A stretch of DNA of 64,000 bases from Asticcacaulis currens (GTDB taxonomy: Bacteria > Pseudomonadota > Alphaproteobacteria > Caulobacterales > Caulobacteraceae), in contig NZ_JAQQKW010000005.1 of the NCBI RefSeq assembly GCF_028550395.1, positions 186,001-250,000 on the forward strand, in the 5' to 3' direction. The notes under the pieces were generated by a model that was not told where the DNA came from, made no database searches, and saw only the letters and a list, made by a program, of their open reading frames with translations. The stretch's first letter is position 1. Every line of letters begins with the position of its first letter. Positions 17,784 to 26,754 of this stretch are shown here, piece by piece. Made by a program: the position numbers and the translations under genes.

Positions 17784-19943
17784 ATGCGCCAGCCGTCTGC
17801 CCGCCTAATCGCCCTGCTCGCTGCCGGATGCCTGTATGCTGGGATCGGTCTGCCCGTTCTCGCCGCGACTCCGGTGCTGCCCGTCGCCGCGCCTGTGACG
17901 GAGAGCCCGGCCGCGCAGGCCCCGGACGTCCCGGTGGTACGCACGCCACGCCCGACCCCGCGCCGCCCCACACCGACCCCGGTCGCGGTTGAGCCTTTGC
18001 CCGCCACGCGGCCGGTGAGCGCCGACGATATCGAATCCTTCACCGATGCCACCGTGTCTGCCCTGATGCAGCGCGATCATGTGCTGGGGGTGACGGTCGC
18101 CGTGGTGCAGGGCGGCACACCCCTGCTGATCAAGGGCTACGGCTATGATCGCCTGATGCCCCGCCGAGCCGTCGATGCCCAGACCAGCCTGTTCCGCATC
18201 GGCTCGATCACCAAGACCTTTACCTGGATCGCGGTGCGTCAGGAGATCGAGGCCGGACGCATTCGGCTGGATGGCCCCGTAGCCGCCTATCTGCCCGAAG
18301 ACATCTTTGCCAAGGACCGGCGGTTCAAGCCGATCCGTATGCGCGACCTGATGGCCCATACGGCGGGGTTTGAAGACACCTCTCTGGGGCATCTCTTCCG
18401 GCTCGAAGACGGGCGCATCGAATCCACCGACACCTATTTTCGACGTCATGCGCCGCAGCGCATCCGCGAACCGGGCAGCTTCGCCACCTATTCCAACTAT
18501 GGGGCGGCACTGGCCGCCCGCGCGGCCGCCCGCACGGCTGAGGCCAAAGACGTGCCCACCCTGATGGAGGCGCGCATATTCCGGCCGCTGGGCCTCGCAT
18601 CGACCACCCTGCGCGAACCTTATGATCCGGCGCTGATCCACCCCAATGCCGCCGCCGAAGGCCTGCCGGCACCCATGCCGGGGGGCCTGTCCGACCGCCT
18701 GTCGCAGGGCTTTATCTGGGATGGCGCGACCTTCCGGCCTCAGCCCTTCGACCACGCCCTGCCGATGGCGGGGGCGCTGGGGGCTTCGACCACCGCCGCC
18801 GACATGGCACGTTATATGTCGCTTCTGCTGGGCAATGGCCGCTTTGACGGCGCGACCCTGTTCGGCCCCGCCTCGGCTCAGGCCTTCCGCTCGCCGCTCC
18901 TGACCATGCCGAAGGGCTATAACGGCTGGGCGTCGGGCCTGCGCATGGGCGAGACCGCGCAGGGGCTGAAGACCTATGGCCATACCGGGGCGACCCTGTG
19001 GTTCAACGCCAACATGATTCTGGTGCCGGAGCGCAATCTGGGCATCTTCATTGCGGCCAATACCGAAACCGGCGACACCCTGACACGCGCCTATCCCGAA
19101 CTGCTGATCCAGCACGTCGAGGGCGTCGCGACCCCCGCCCCGCGTCAGCCGGTTCAGAGCTATGAGGCCGATCGCGCCTATTTCGATTCCTTGCGCGGGG
19201 CCTATGTTTCGACGCGGCGCGCCTATGGCGGGCTCGAAGGTGCGGTAACGCGACTGATCAACACAGTGGAGGTCGATGCCGATGCCCAGGGCCGCCTGAT
19301 CGTCAGCGCGCCCGACGGGTCTTCGGCCTATGTCGCCGCCGCCGCGCGTGGCTTTTTCACGCCGCAGGACGTCAATCCGCTGGGGCCGCAGATCGGCAAT
19401 GACGGTCTGCATTTTCTGTTCCGTCCGAAGGGCGGCCACGCCACCGCCTTTGAAACCACGGCCAATATGGCGCGTTATGAGCGCGTCGGCTGGTTTCACC
19501 GGCCCTCCACCCTCTATGTGCTGACGGCGCTCATGCTGGGGTCGTGCGTGCTGGTGCTGATGGGGCTGAGCCGCGTGGGTCAGCGCGACCACCCAACCGA
19601 CGCGCAGGTGGCGGCGACGTGGATTTCCTACGCCACTGCGGCCGTGTGGATACTGGCCATCGCCCTGTTCAATAGCTGGCGTCAGGGCCTGACCGGCGAC
19701 CCCAGCGCCCTGTTTACGCGCTGGCCCAGCGGTCAGTTGCAGATGGCCTCATGGCTGGCGGTTGTGGCTTCGCTGGCGACCTTGTTTCAGCTCGGCAACC
19801 TCTACCGCGTCTATGAAGAGGCCAATTACCATGCCGACGGCTGGGCCCTGTGGCAAAAGGCGGCGCATACGGCGCTCAATCTCGGCTGGCTGAGCTACGC
19901 CCTGCTGCTGATGAGCTGGGGCGCGCTCACACCGTGGGGCTAA
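17784..19943 (+). CDS. Exported serine beta-lactamase/penicillin-binding-like hydrolase with C-terminal membrane helices
   Basis: 719 residues. A signal peptide (1 to about 27) and a proline-rich linker precede a class C beta-lactamase/esterase-type domain. It has SITK (S141-K144), YSN (236-238) and HTG (400-402), the three catalytic motifs. After residue about 450 comes a beta-rich domain, then three or four membrane helices from about 585 to the end (LYVLTALMLGSCVLVLMG, WISYATAAVWILAIALF, WLAVVASLATLFQLG, WLSYALLLMSW). Such proteins are usually peptidases, esterases or transpeptidase relatives rather than true beta-lactamases. It starts 27 bp after sspB. Confidence 0.85.
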   Translation: MRQPSARLIALLAAGCLYAGIGLPVLAATPVLPVAAPVTESPAAQAPDVPVVRTPRPTPRRPTPTPVAVEPLPATRPVSADDIESFTDATVSALMQRDHVLGVTVAVVQGGTPLLIKGYGYDRLMPRRAVDAQTSLFRIGSITKTFTWIAVRQEIEAGRIRLDGPVAAYLPEDIFAKDRRFKPIRMRDLMAHTAGFEDTSLGHLFRLEDGRIESTDTYFRRHAPQRIREPGSFATYSNYGAALAARAAARTAEAKDVPTLMEARIFRPLGLASTTLREPYDPALIHPNAAAEGLPAPMPGGLSDRLSQGFIWDGATFRPQPFDHALPMAGALGASTTAADMARYMSLLLGNGRFDGATLFGPASAQAFRSPLLTMPKGYNGWASGLRMGETAQGLKTYGHTGATLWFNANMILVPERNLGIFIAANTETGDTLTRAYPELLIQHVEGVATPAPRQPVQSYEADRAYFDSLRGAYVSTRRAYGGLEGAVTRLINTVEVDADAQGRLIVSAPDGSSAYVAAAARGFFTPQDVNPLGPQIGNDGLHFLFRPKGGHATAFETTANMARYERVGWFHRPSTLYVLTALMLGSCVLVLMGLSRVGQRDHPTDAQVAATWISYATAAVWILAIALFNSWRQGLTGDPSALFTRWPSGQLQMASWLAVVASLATLFQLGNLYRVYEEANYHADGWALWQKAAHTALNLGWLSYALLLMSWGALTPWG

Positions 19944-19953
19944 ACCCCAAACC

Positions 19954-20307
19954 CTACCGTTTCAGCGCATAGACGCGGATGTGGATTTGCTCGCGTTCGC
20001 CTTCAAAGCGTTCGACCAGCAGGCGCGCCACCTGACTGTCGTCGTGAAAGACAAACCCCTTGATGGCATCGAGCAGCGCCTTAGCGAGGTTATCGAGGTC
20101 CATCCACGGCGGATCACCGACGTGCTCCATGCGGATTTCGACCGCATAGTCGCCCCAGGCCGGACGCGATCCCCGCCACTCTTTGCGGAAAAACTCATAG
20201 ACCAGAGGCTTGTAATATTTGGCCTGCGTCGTCAGTCCATCAATGAAGAGTTCGATCCCCTCATCGGTTTCCCGCGCCCGCACCTTACCAAAGACGGTCC
20301 AGGTCAT
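19954..20307 (-). CDS. RusA-like endonuclease (Holliday-junction resolvase family)
   Basis: 117 residues. The acidic RusA signature is present: PPWMDLDNLAKALLDAIKGFVFHDDSQV gives D70, D72, N73, K76 and D80, then the D89-D90 pair. RusA enzymes cut four-way junctions and are common in phages. This copy stands in a chromosomal cassette, and its ATG overlaps the stop of the upstream nucleotide-binding-like gene by 4 bp. No integrase or phage structural gene is nearby. Whether it resolves junctions or has been repurposed cannot be read from the sequence. Confidence 0.82.
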   Translation of the reverse strand: MTWTVFGKVRARETDEGIELFIDGLTTQAKYYKPLVYEFFRKEWRGSRPAWGDYAVEIRMEHVGDPPWMDLDNLAKALLDAIKGFVFHDDSQVARLLVERFEGEREQIHIRVYALKR

Positions 20308-20939
20308 TGAGCCTGTCCGTAAACCTGCTCAATCCACACAGCAGCCAGACGTTTGAAATCCAGAAAGGTGACTTCACTTGGGGCCAAACGACTTTCACGA
20401 CACAGGGCGGGGAAGCTCTCCATAAAACCCGCATATTCCGTCGCGATTACGCTTCCACCCGGCACTTCAGTCAACCGCGCTTCGGTACGTAGCCAGATAG
20501 AGACCTCAGCAATCAATGCCTCAACACCCCCATCATAGGTTCGGATGTCCTGACCCGCGATGTCAGACAGGAACTTTTGATAGCGAAAAGCCTTTATATC
20601 GAGCACAAGGGCTGTTTTGGCGCGCTGCTTAGGCCCGCCAAAACTATGCGCCCCTAGAAACAAGCCCAATTCAAAAGGCATGTTAAAGCGAGGCAAAGGA
20701 TAATCTGCATCCCTATCTGGATCGCCGTACAAGCCTGTGTACGATATATCATGAATACCAAAACGGCACTCTCTGATCAGACGACATATTTTGTCATAGC
20801 GGTTTTCAATGGAATTATCAGCTTCAAGTGCGCAACGCGGCTCAAGTCCTGATCGAAGTACCGCGTACGTTATCGCCCAAAAACGATTCCTATAATCCAC
20901 AGAGAATGGGCAGTTAATGAAGACATCTGTGGCATTCAT
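20304..20939 (-). CDS. Uncharacterised nucleotide-binding/TIR-like protein
   Basis: 211 residues of a widespread uncharacterised family, recognised by motifs only. The N-terminal DVFINCPFSVDYRNRFWAITYAV forms a beta strand and helix. Then come ENRYDKICRLIRECRFGIHDIS, a conserved PRFNMPFELGLFLGA with E90, ALVLD, and RYQKFLSDIAGQDIR. The order (strand, HDIS, then N-x-PFELG on a helix) resembles TIR or nucleoside deoxyribosyltransferase-like folds in which the Glu is catalytic, so NAD or nucleotide hydrolysis is a hypothesis. It is sandwiched between a 73-residue basic protein gene (8 bp gap) and a RusA-like gene (4 bp overlap). Its base composition is less GC-rich than its neighbours. Confidence 0.65.
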   Translation of the reverse strand: MNATDVFINCPFSVDYRNRFWAITYAVLRSGLEPRCALEADNSIENRYDKICRLIRECRFGIHDISYTGLYGDPDRDADYPLPRFNMPFELGLFLGAHSFGGPKQRAKTALVLDIKAFRYQKFLSDIAGQDIRTYDGGVEALIAEVSIWLRTEARLTEVPGGSVIATEYAGFMESFPALCRESRLAPSEVTFLDFKRLAAVWIEQVYGQAQ

Positions 20940-20947
20940 CCAAATAA

Positions 20948-21169
20948 TCAGTCCTCGGACTTCACCGCATTGGCCTGTGCTTGGCGTACAGCCACCACCG
21001 CTCTACGCGCTTGCGCCAGAGTAATATTGTCCACGCGACCTTTAGGCCGCAGGATTTTTACCCCGTCCTTGGTCACGCCAAGGTATCCGCTACCGTAGTG
21101 TCCGGTTCCGGAGAATTTCGACTTAGACCGCTTACGCGCAGCGGGGGTATTTTGCGCTGTATCTGCCAT
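20948..21169 (-). CDS. Small basic protein of unknown function
   Basis: 73 residues, rich in Lys and Arg at the N-terminus (ARKRSKSKFSGTG), then a short strand-like stretch YGSGYLGVTKDGVKILRPKGRVDN and a helix LAQARRAVVAVRQAQANAV. I do not recognise the family. The gene starts an apparent three-gene minus-strand operon with the TIR-like and RusA-like genes. Nucleic-acid binding is plausible from the charge alone. Its small size and position would also suit a regulator or antitoxin-like partner, which is speculation. Confidence 0.55.
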   Translation of the reverse strand: MADTAQNTPAARKRSKSKFSGTGHYGSGYLGVTKDGVKILRPKGRVDNITLAQARRAVVAVRQAQANAVKSED

Positions 21170-21223
21170 ACCTTCAATATCCGCCCGCAGCCCTCAAAAA
21201 TCAAGATAGACGCCTAAATAAGC

Positions 21224-22045
21224 CTAACGCACCTCGTGTACCGGCAGCATAATATCGCAGACCGAAAAGTCGGCCCCCTTTTCGGCCCGCTTCGCCTTGA
21301 CCAGCGTCGCAAAGGCCCCGCCGGCGGTGTTCATGATCTCCAGCTTCGGACGCCCAGACGCGGGCATGTCGGACAGGAGCCGCATCCTTGTCATCGCATC
21401 GGGCTGCGACGGGGGTTCGCCCACCCTCAGCGCCGCCACCACTTCAAAACCGGACACGACCCGCCCTACGACCGTATAGTCGCGGTCAAGGCGTGTGACC
21501 GTATCGCGCATCAGATAAAGCTCGCTATTGGCCGAGTCGGTGGCGTCCCCGCGCCCCATGCCCAGCACGCCGCGGCAGTGCGTCCCCCAGGCCCGCACGG
21601 CGCGGCTGCCATCACCGGCGGGCGGCATATGGCGGTCGGTCATCGCCACATAGGGCACCGCGCCGATAAAGCCGGTCGTCGCCCCGTCGGGTTGCGCCAC
21701 CACCGAGTGCGGCACCGTCTCAGCCAGTCTGAACACCGCCTCCAGAGGCAGGTCCGGCAGGGCGCTTTTGCCACCATCCTTATTGTTCGGATTGCCGGTC
21801 TGGGCCACGAAATGGTCGATCACGCGGTGGAACAACAGGCCGTTATAAAAGCCCTGCCGCGTCAGGTCTTTGATGCGCGCCACACCCTGCGGGGCCATTT
21901 GCGGGCTGAGGACGATGATGACCCGCCCCTGTGTCGTTTCCATGACCAGCGTGTTGTCCGCATCGAGCGGCATCCAGTCCTGCGCGGTCGCTGATGTCGC
22001 CAGCAACGCCAATGCCGCAATGGCCCCCGCCCCCCACGCCTGCAT
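21224..22045 (-). CDS. Exported cyclophilin-type peptidyl-prolyl isomerase
   Basis: Isomerises X-Pro bonds of exported proteins. The ATG at 22045 shares its first base with the UvrD stop (TGATG), so translation is probably coupled. The N-terminal 22 residues are a signal peptide (AATSATAQ). The cyclophilin core includes TTQGRVIIVLSPQMAPQGVARIKDLTRQGFYNGLLFHRVIDHFVAQTGNP, with the catalytic Arg in FHRVI. The later GVLGMGRG and DRDYTVVGRVVSGFEVV are typical. It carries a roughly 60-residue C-terminal extension with one cysteine (FSVCDIML). The usual GSQFF segment reads ANSELYL. Confidence 0.87.
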   Translation of the reverse strand: MQAWGAGAIAALALLATSATAQDWMPLDADNTLVMETTQGRVIIVLSPQMAPQGVARIKDLTRQGFYNGLLFHRVIDHFVAQTGNPNNKDGGKSALPDLPLEAVFRLAETVPHSVVAQPDGATTGFIGAVPYVAMTDRHMPPAGDGSRAVRAWGTHCRGVLGMGRGDATDSANSELYLMRDTVTRLDRDYTVVGRVVSGFEVVAALRVGEPPSQPDAMTRMRLLSDMPASGRPKLEIMNTAGGAFATLVKAKRAEKGADFSVCDIMLPVHEVR

Positions 22046-24363
22046 CACGCCTTCTCCACGAAGCTGTCGATGACCTTCTTCTCGCCGGAAATGTCGAAAT
22101 TGACCACCAGCTTGTTGCCTTCGGTTTCGACCACATGACCATAGCCGAACTTGCTGTGGAAGACGCGGGTGCCCACGCTGAGGCCCTTGGAGGGTTGCGG
22201 CTTGGCGGCCGGTTGGCGGTGCGGTTGCGGCTTTTTCTCCAGCCGGCTCATATCCACACCCGACAGACGGTCGCTGAAGCGGCCCTCGGTTTTTGTTTCA
22301 CTTTTCGTGTGGTTCGGCTGATAACCCGCACGATCCCAGCGGCTTTCCTGCGATTGCCAGCCCGCCTGAGTATAGCCGGTCTGCGACGTCGCCTCGACGT
22401 GCTCAATCGGCATTTCGTCGATAAAGCGCGACGGTATCTGGCTGGTCCAGCGCCCGAAAACCTGCCGATTGGCCACAAAGCTAACCCGTGCGATCTCCCG
22501 CGCCCGCGTCAGGCCGACATAGGCCAGCCGCCGCTCCTCCTCCAGCCCTTTCAGGCCGTTTTCGTCCATCGAGCGCTGCGACGGAAAGACGCCCTCCTCC
22601 CAGCCCGGCAGGAAGACCACCGGAAACTCCAGCCCCTTGGCGGCGTGCAGGGTCGAGATACGCACGCTGTTTTCGCCATTGTCGCGCTCAAGGTCCATGA
22701 CCAGCGACACATGCTCCAGATAGGCTTCGAGGTTTTCGAAGTCCTGCATGGCGTTCATCATTTCCTTGAGGTTGTCGATGCGCGTCCCGCCCGACGTCTT
22801 ATCGGCGCGCTGCATGTCGTAATAACCGCTGTCAGTCAGCACCATATCGAGCAGCGCATCATGCGCTGTGCTTTTCAGCGCCGCCACCCAGCGGTCGTAA
22901 TCGCGCAGGAAACCGACCAGCGGCGTTTTGGCCCGCGCCGGCAGTTCATCGGTCTGCACCAGATCACGCACCGCGGCCATGACGCTCTGCCCGGCCAATC
23001 GCGCCTGCATCAAGAGCTTCTGCACCGTGGCATCGCCAATGCCGCGCTTGGGCACATTGACGATGCGCTCAAAGGCCAGGTCGTCGTCTTCGGACTGGAT
23101 CAGACGCAGATAGGCGATGGCGTCGCGGATTTCCGCCCGCTCGAAAAAGCGCGGGCCGCCCACCACCACATAGGGGATTTGCAGCATCAGGAAGCGTTCT
23201 TCAAACGCCCGCATCTGGAACGAGGCGCGCACCAGCACCGCCATGTCGGAATAGGCCCGACCCTGCTTTTTCAGACGCTCTATGTCTTCGGCGACGCCCT
23301 GTGCCTCGGCCGCGCCGTCCCACAGGCCCTGCACGCGCACCTTTTCGCCGCCCTCCTGATCGGTGAACAGGGTCTTGCCCAGACGTGCGCTGTTGGCGCG
23401 GATCAGGCCGGAGGCGGCGGACAGGATATGCTGGGTCGAGCGATAGTTGCGCTCCAGCCGGATGACCCTGGCCCCCGGATAGTCGCGCTCGAACTTGAGG
23501 ATGTTATCGACCTCGGCCCCGCGCCAGCCATAGATCGACTGATCATCATCGCCCACGCAACACAGGTTGCGGTTGGCATTGGTGAGAATCCGCAGCCACA
23601 GATACTGGGCGATATTGGTGTCCTGATACTCGTCCACCAGTACATATTTGAAGCGGCGGTGATAGTGTTCGAGTATGTCCGGATGCTCAGTGAGGATTTT
23701 CAGCGTGTGCAGCAAAAGGTCGCCAAAGTCGCAGGCGTTCAGCACCCGCAGGCGCTCCTGATACTCGGCGTAGAGTTCCGGCCCCTTGTTGAAGGCGAAC
23801 TGCGCGCCCTCGTCGGCGGTCATCTTCGCCACCTTGTCCGGCGTCAGGCCCTTGTTCTTCCACTGATCGAGGAAGTGCGCCATCAGCTTGGGCGGGAAGC
23901 GCTTGGTGTCGATGCGCCGCGCCTCCATGATCTGCTTGAGAAGGCGCGTCTGATCGTCGTCGTCGATGATGTTGAAGCTCGACTTCAGCCCGACCAGCTC
24001 GGCATGACGGCGCAGCATCTGGGCGGCGATCGAGTGGAAGGTGCCCAGATTGGACAGGCCTTCCGCCGACGGCCCCACCAGCCGCGTCGTGCGCTCGCGC
24101 ATTTCGCGCGCCGCCTTGTTGGTGAAGGTGACGCAGAGGATTTCCCACGGCTTGGCCAGACCCTGCGCCAGTATGTGCGCGATGCGCGTGGTCAAAACGC
24201 GCGTCTTGCCCGTACCCGCCCCGGCCAAAACCAGCACCGGCCCTTCGGTCGAACGCACGGCGTCAGCCTGTTCGGGGTTCAGCCCCTTGAAAAAATCGCT
24301 GCTGAAAGAGGCCCCGTTGACCGAGGCCCGCTGACTGATGGGAATGGAAACGTCTTCGCTCAT
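22045..24363 (-). CDS. uvrD: UvrD/PcrA-type DNA helicase
   Basis: Superfamily 1A 3'-5' helicase for nucleotide-excision and mismatch repair. The ATG at 24363 (MSEDVS) is chosen; an upstream in-frame start would add 12 residues. The motifs are Walker A AGAGTGKTR at about 47-55, TFTNKAAREM, DEYQDTN, GDDDQSIYGWRGA, RLERNYRST, STLHAAKGLEF and AYVGLTRARE. After the helicase core comes a linker rich in Q, S and P, then a Tudor-like C-terminal domain (GTRVFHSKFGYGHVVETEGNKLVVNFD) that in PcrA binds RNA polymerase. It is coupled to the downstream isomerase gene. Confidence 0.95.
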   Translation of the reverse strand: MSEDVSIPISQRASVNGASFSSDFFKGLNPEQADAVRSTEGPVLVLAGAGTGKTRVLTTRIAHILAQGLAKPWEILCVTFTNKAAREMRERTTRLVGPSAEGLSNLGTFHSIAAQMLRRHAELVGLKSSFNIIDDDDQTRLLKQIMEARRIDTKRFPPKLMAHFLDQWKNKGLTPDKVAKMTADEGAQFAFNKGPELYAEYQERLRVLNACDFGDLLLHTLKILTEHPDILEHYHRRFKYVLVDEYQDTNIAQYLWLRILTNANRNLCCVGDDDQSIYGWRGAEVDNILKFERDYPGARVIRLERNYRSTQHILSAASGLIRANSARLGKTLFTDQEGGEKVRVQGLWDGAAEAQGVAEDIERLKKQGRAYSDMAVLVRASFQMRAFEERFLMLQIPYVVVGGPRFFERAEIRDAIAYLRLIQSEDDDLAFERIVNVPKRGIGDATVQKLLMQARLAGQSVMAAVRDLVQTDELPARAKTPLVGFLRDYDRWVAALKSTAHDALLDMVLTDSGYYDMQRADKTSGGTRIDNLKEMMNAMQDFENLEAYLEHVSLVMDLERDNGENSVRISTLHAAKGLEFPVVFLPGWEEGVFPSQRSMDENGLKGLEEERRLAYVGLTRAREIARVSFVANRQVFGRWTSQIPSRFIDEMPIEHVEATSQTGYTQAGWQSQESRWDRAGYQPNHTKSETKTEGRFSDRLSGVDMSRLEKKPQPHRQPAAKPQPSKGLSVGTRVFHSKFGYGHVVETEGNKLVVNFDISGEKKVIDSFVEKA

Positions 24364-24446
24364 GCCGGCCAGTCTAGCCCGTTCGCCGGACGGAACCAAA
24401 CGGAAACATCAGCCCGCCCGGCTTATGCACAGGGCGGCTGAGCGTC

Positions 24447-24695
24447 TCAGGCCGTCTCGCCCTTACGCTTCTTCCCCCCAGACGCCTTCTGCTGAACGAA
24501 GGCCAGGGCCGACAGGCGGCAGAAGGAGGCCAGAAGGCTCTCCCCGCGCTTGGTATCCAGCTCGGCAATCAGGGCCGCCAGACTGATTCGGCGATCCTTC
24601 GCCATTGTCTCCAGAACCGCCCAGAACTCCGGTTCCAGCGCAACGGAGGTGGCGTGTCCGGCAAGATTAACCGACCTCTTTCTTAAACCCGGCAT
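24447..24695 (-). CDS. Ribbon-helix-helix protein (RHH_4 family)
   Basis: 82 residues. LRKRSVNLAGHATSVALEPEFWAVLETMAKDRRISLAALIAELDTKRG is the alphaproteobacterial RHH_4 domain: a strand for DNA contact followed by two helices. The tail is Lys-rich (QQKASGGKKRKGE). It is probably a small DNA-binding regulator. A DUF4169 gene lies 190 bp upstream on the same strand, and the two families are often neighbours in this class. Confidence 0.78.
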   Translation of the reverse strand: MPGLRKRSVNLAGHATSVALEPEFWAVLETMAKDRRISLAALIAELDTKRGESLLASFCRLSALAFVQQKASGGKKRKGETA

Positions 24696-24885
24696 AGTGT
24701 CCCTCCTGTCCAGGTAAGCCTTTGCTGCATCACTGCGTCCCCCGGCGATACGGCAAACTTAAAAAATTGAGTTGACGATGGCGGCACAACCACAAACGTG
24801 TAATTTTTTATTGTGGTACTATTAAACCGCTACCCTCCGGGCCATGAAAAACCCATGTAAACTCTTGTCGTTTTACATAAAAACG

Positions 24886-25083
24886 TCAACCATTTTCGGA
24901 TTTATCCACATCCTGACGTTTCTGTCCGTCCAGTTGACGATCGCGGCGCGCCTCGTCTTCGCGCGCAGCGCGGCGCAGATGACCGGGCAGACCGAAGGTA
25001 ACGCGGTTCTGAGCGGCCTGCGTCTTATCCCGCTCACGCTGGCGTGCCTTGCGCGCCTTGTTCAGATTGATCACGTCACTCAT
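24886..25083 (-). CDS. DUF4169 family small protein
   Basis: 65 residues. SDVINLNKARKARQRERDKTQAAQNRVTFGLP matches the DUF4169 pattern (NLN.ARKA...A..NR..FG) and the rest is a charged helix ending in QLDGQKR. Function is unknown. Composition is highly charged and helical, with no membrane segment. The gene is separated from the RHH_4 gene by 190 bp that contain an inverted repeat, ACCACAA / TTGTGGT. Confidence 0.72.
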   Translation of the reverse strand: MSDVINLNKARKARQRERDKTQAAQNRVTFGLPGHLRRAAREDEARRDRQLDGQKRQDVDKSENG

Positions 25084-25280
25084 GGTTCACACGCCGGACC
25101 GCATAGACCGGACCATACATTTATAAACGCCATACCCAAGTTCGTTCAATATACAGCGCCGCATTTGCGATTAAAAGATAATTAAGCTGCACCCCGCGCG
25201 AAACGCTTTATAATTTTTCATCAAAACACCGTTACGTCAAAAATACAACCACGTTCTTTCGCCCCTTCCGGAATCTTCGC

Positions 25281-25679
25281 ATGACCCTTATTCTCAACAT
25301 CCTATGGTTCATCTTCGGTGGCTTTGCCGCGGGCCTGGCCTGGTGTCTGGGGGGCTGCCTGCTCGCCCTGACCATTGTTGGCCTGCCGTGGGCCGGGGCG
25401 GCCTTCCGTATTGCCGGATTCAGCTTCTTTCCGTTCGGCAAGGCCATTGCCGACCGCGACCTGATGACCGGTCAGGGGGATATGGGGACCGGCGGTACGG
25501 GCGCGCTGATGAACATTGTGTGGATCCTTCTGGGCGGCTGGTACATCGCGCTGGGGCATCTGGCTCTGGCACTGGCGCAGGCCGTGACGATTATCGGCAT
25601 CCCCTTCGCCATCAAAAACGTGCAACTGGCGTGGCTGGCTCTGGCCCCGGTCGGCAAGATCGTCATTGAAAAGCCCTGA
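25281..25679 (+). CDS. yccF: YccF-domain inner-membrane protein
   Basis: 132 residues with two copies of the YccF motif. Each is a hydrophobic hairpin ending in TIVGLPWAGAAFRIAGFSFFPFGK (first) or TIIGIPFAIKNVQLAWLALAPVGK (second). Four membrane helices are expected. The function of the family is unknown. A plausible promoter region lies in the AT-rich 200 bp upstream. The next gene, an esterase, begins 43 bp after the stop. Confidence 0.85.
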   Translation: MTLILNILWFIFGGFAAGLAWCLGGCLLALTIVGLPWAGAAFRIAGFSFFPFGKAIADRDLMTGQGDMGTGGTGALMNIVWILLGGWYIALGHLALALAQAVTIIGIPFAIKNVQLAWLALAPVGKIVIEKP

Positions 25680-25722
25680 TCCCGTCCTGTAGATACGCCG
25701 GAAACCCGTTCCGGAGAGACAG

Positions 25723-26724
25723 ATGGATTTGGACCGACGCACCCTGATGACCGGCGGACTGGGTATGGGGCTGGCCTCTGCGTCCGGCGCCGTGGCCCAG
25801 ACCCTGGGCAGCGAGCTGAAAGACCTCAGCGGCACACCTCTGCCGCCTGAGACGACGGAATATGTCGATCTGTGGCCCAAGGGGCCAACGGGCCTGCTGA
25901 AGGCGGACCTGAACGAGGCGGTCAAAACCTCACCGAACCCGCCACCGCGCCGGCTGGTGAGCGGTGTGGTGCGTCCGCGGCTGGCCGTCTATCGTCCGCA
26001 AAAGCCCAATGGCGGGGCCCTCTTGGTCATTCCCGGCGGAGGCTACACCTACATTTCGGTCGATAACGAAGGCCATAATGTCGGCCGTGTGTTTTCAGCG
26101 CAGGGTCTGACCGTCTTTGTCCTCTATTACCGCCTGCCCACCGAAGGGTGGGCGCAGGCATCGGACGTGCCCCTGATGGACGCCCAGCGCGCCATGCGCC
26201 TGATCAAGGCACGCGCCAAAGACTTCCATATTGATCCGACGCGGGTGGGCGTCATGGGGTTCAGCGCCGGCGGCCACCTGTGCGCCTCATTGGCCACGGG
26301 CTATGGCGCGCCCGTCTATGCCACCGTCGATGCCATAGACGCCGAAGACGCCCGGCCTCACCTGTGCGCACCCCTTTATGCCGTGATTTCGATGAAGCCC
26401 GGCCTGACCCATGCGGGCTCGCGCAGCAACCTCATCGGCGCGACGGCCAATGAGGAGATCACGGCGCGCTATTCGACCGAAAACCACGTCACGGCGCAGA
26501 CCCCCCCGGCCTTCCTGCTGCACGCCGAAGACGATGGGGCCGTGCCGGTGGAAAACACCCTGGCCTTCCGCGCCGCGCTCAAGGCCGCCGGTGTCGCCGT
26601 AGAGACGCACCTTTACCCCCGGGGCGGGCATGGCTTCGGCATTCTGTCACCGGCTGTGCCGTGGAGCGACCTGTTCCTGCATTTCGCTCGCCAGCAGGGC
26701 CTATATAGCCAGACGAATGCCTGA
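25723..26724 (+). CDS. Exported alpha/beta hydrolase, acetyl-xylan-esterase-like
   Basis: 333 residues. The N-terminus MDLDRRTLMTGGLGMGLASA has an RR motif and hydrophobic core of a Tat signal peptide, cut near VAQ. The hydrolase core has the oxyanion-hole strand VIPGGGYTYIS, the nucleophile elbow GFSAGG, the acid in LHAEDDGAVP and the catalytic His in RGGHGFG. The arrangement resembles the BD-FAE/Axe esterases that remove acyl groups from plant polysaccharides. That fits the sugar-acid and mutarotase genes elsewhere in the window, although they are not adjacent. Confidence 0.87.
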   Translation: MDLDRRTLMTGGLGMGLASASGAVAQTLGSELKDLSGTPLPPETTEYVDLWPKGPTGLLKADLNEAVKTSPNPPPRRLVSGVVRPRLAVYRPQKPNGGALLVIPGGGYTYISVDNEGHNVGRVFSAQGLTVFVLYYRLPTEGWAQASDVPLMDAQRAMRLIKARAKDFHIDPTRVGVMGFSAGGHLCASLATGYGAPVYATVDAIDAEDARPHLCAPLYAVISMKPGLTHAGSRSNLIGATANEEITARYSTENHVTAQTPPAFLLHAEDDGAVPVENTLAFRAALKAAGVAVETHLYPRGGHGFGILSPAVPWSDLFLHFARQQGLYSQTNA

Positions 26725-26754
26725 TGCCGGGTGTCTTTGTAAATCTTCCGCGAC

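Noticed and set aside
17805..19592. Minus-strand open frame of about 595 codons opposite the serine hydrolase
   Set aside because: The hydrolase has a signal peptide and SxxK, YxN and HxG motifs on the plus strand. The antisense frame has none.
21994..24441. Plus-strand open frame of about 815 codons opposite uvrD
   Set aside because: UvrD has every helicase motif on the minus strand. The plus-strand frame is a GC-bias shadow with no signature.
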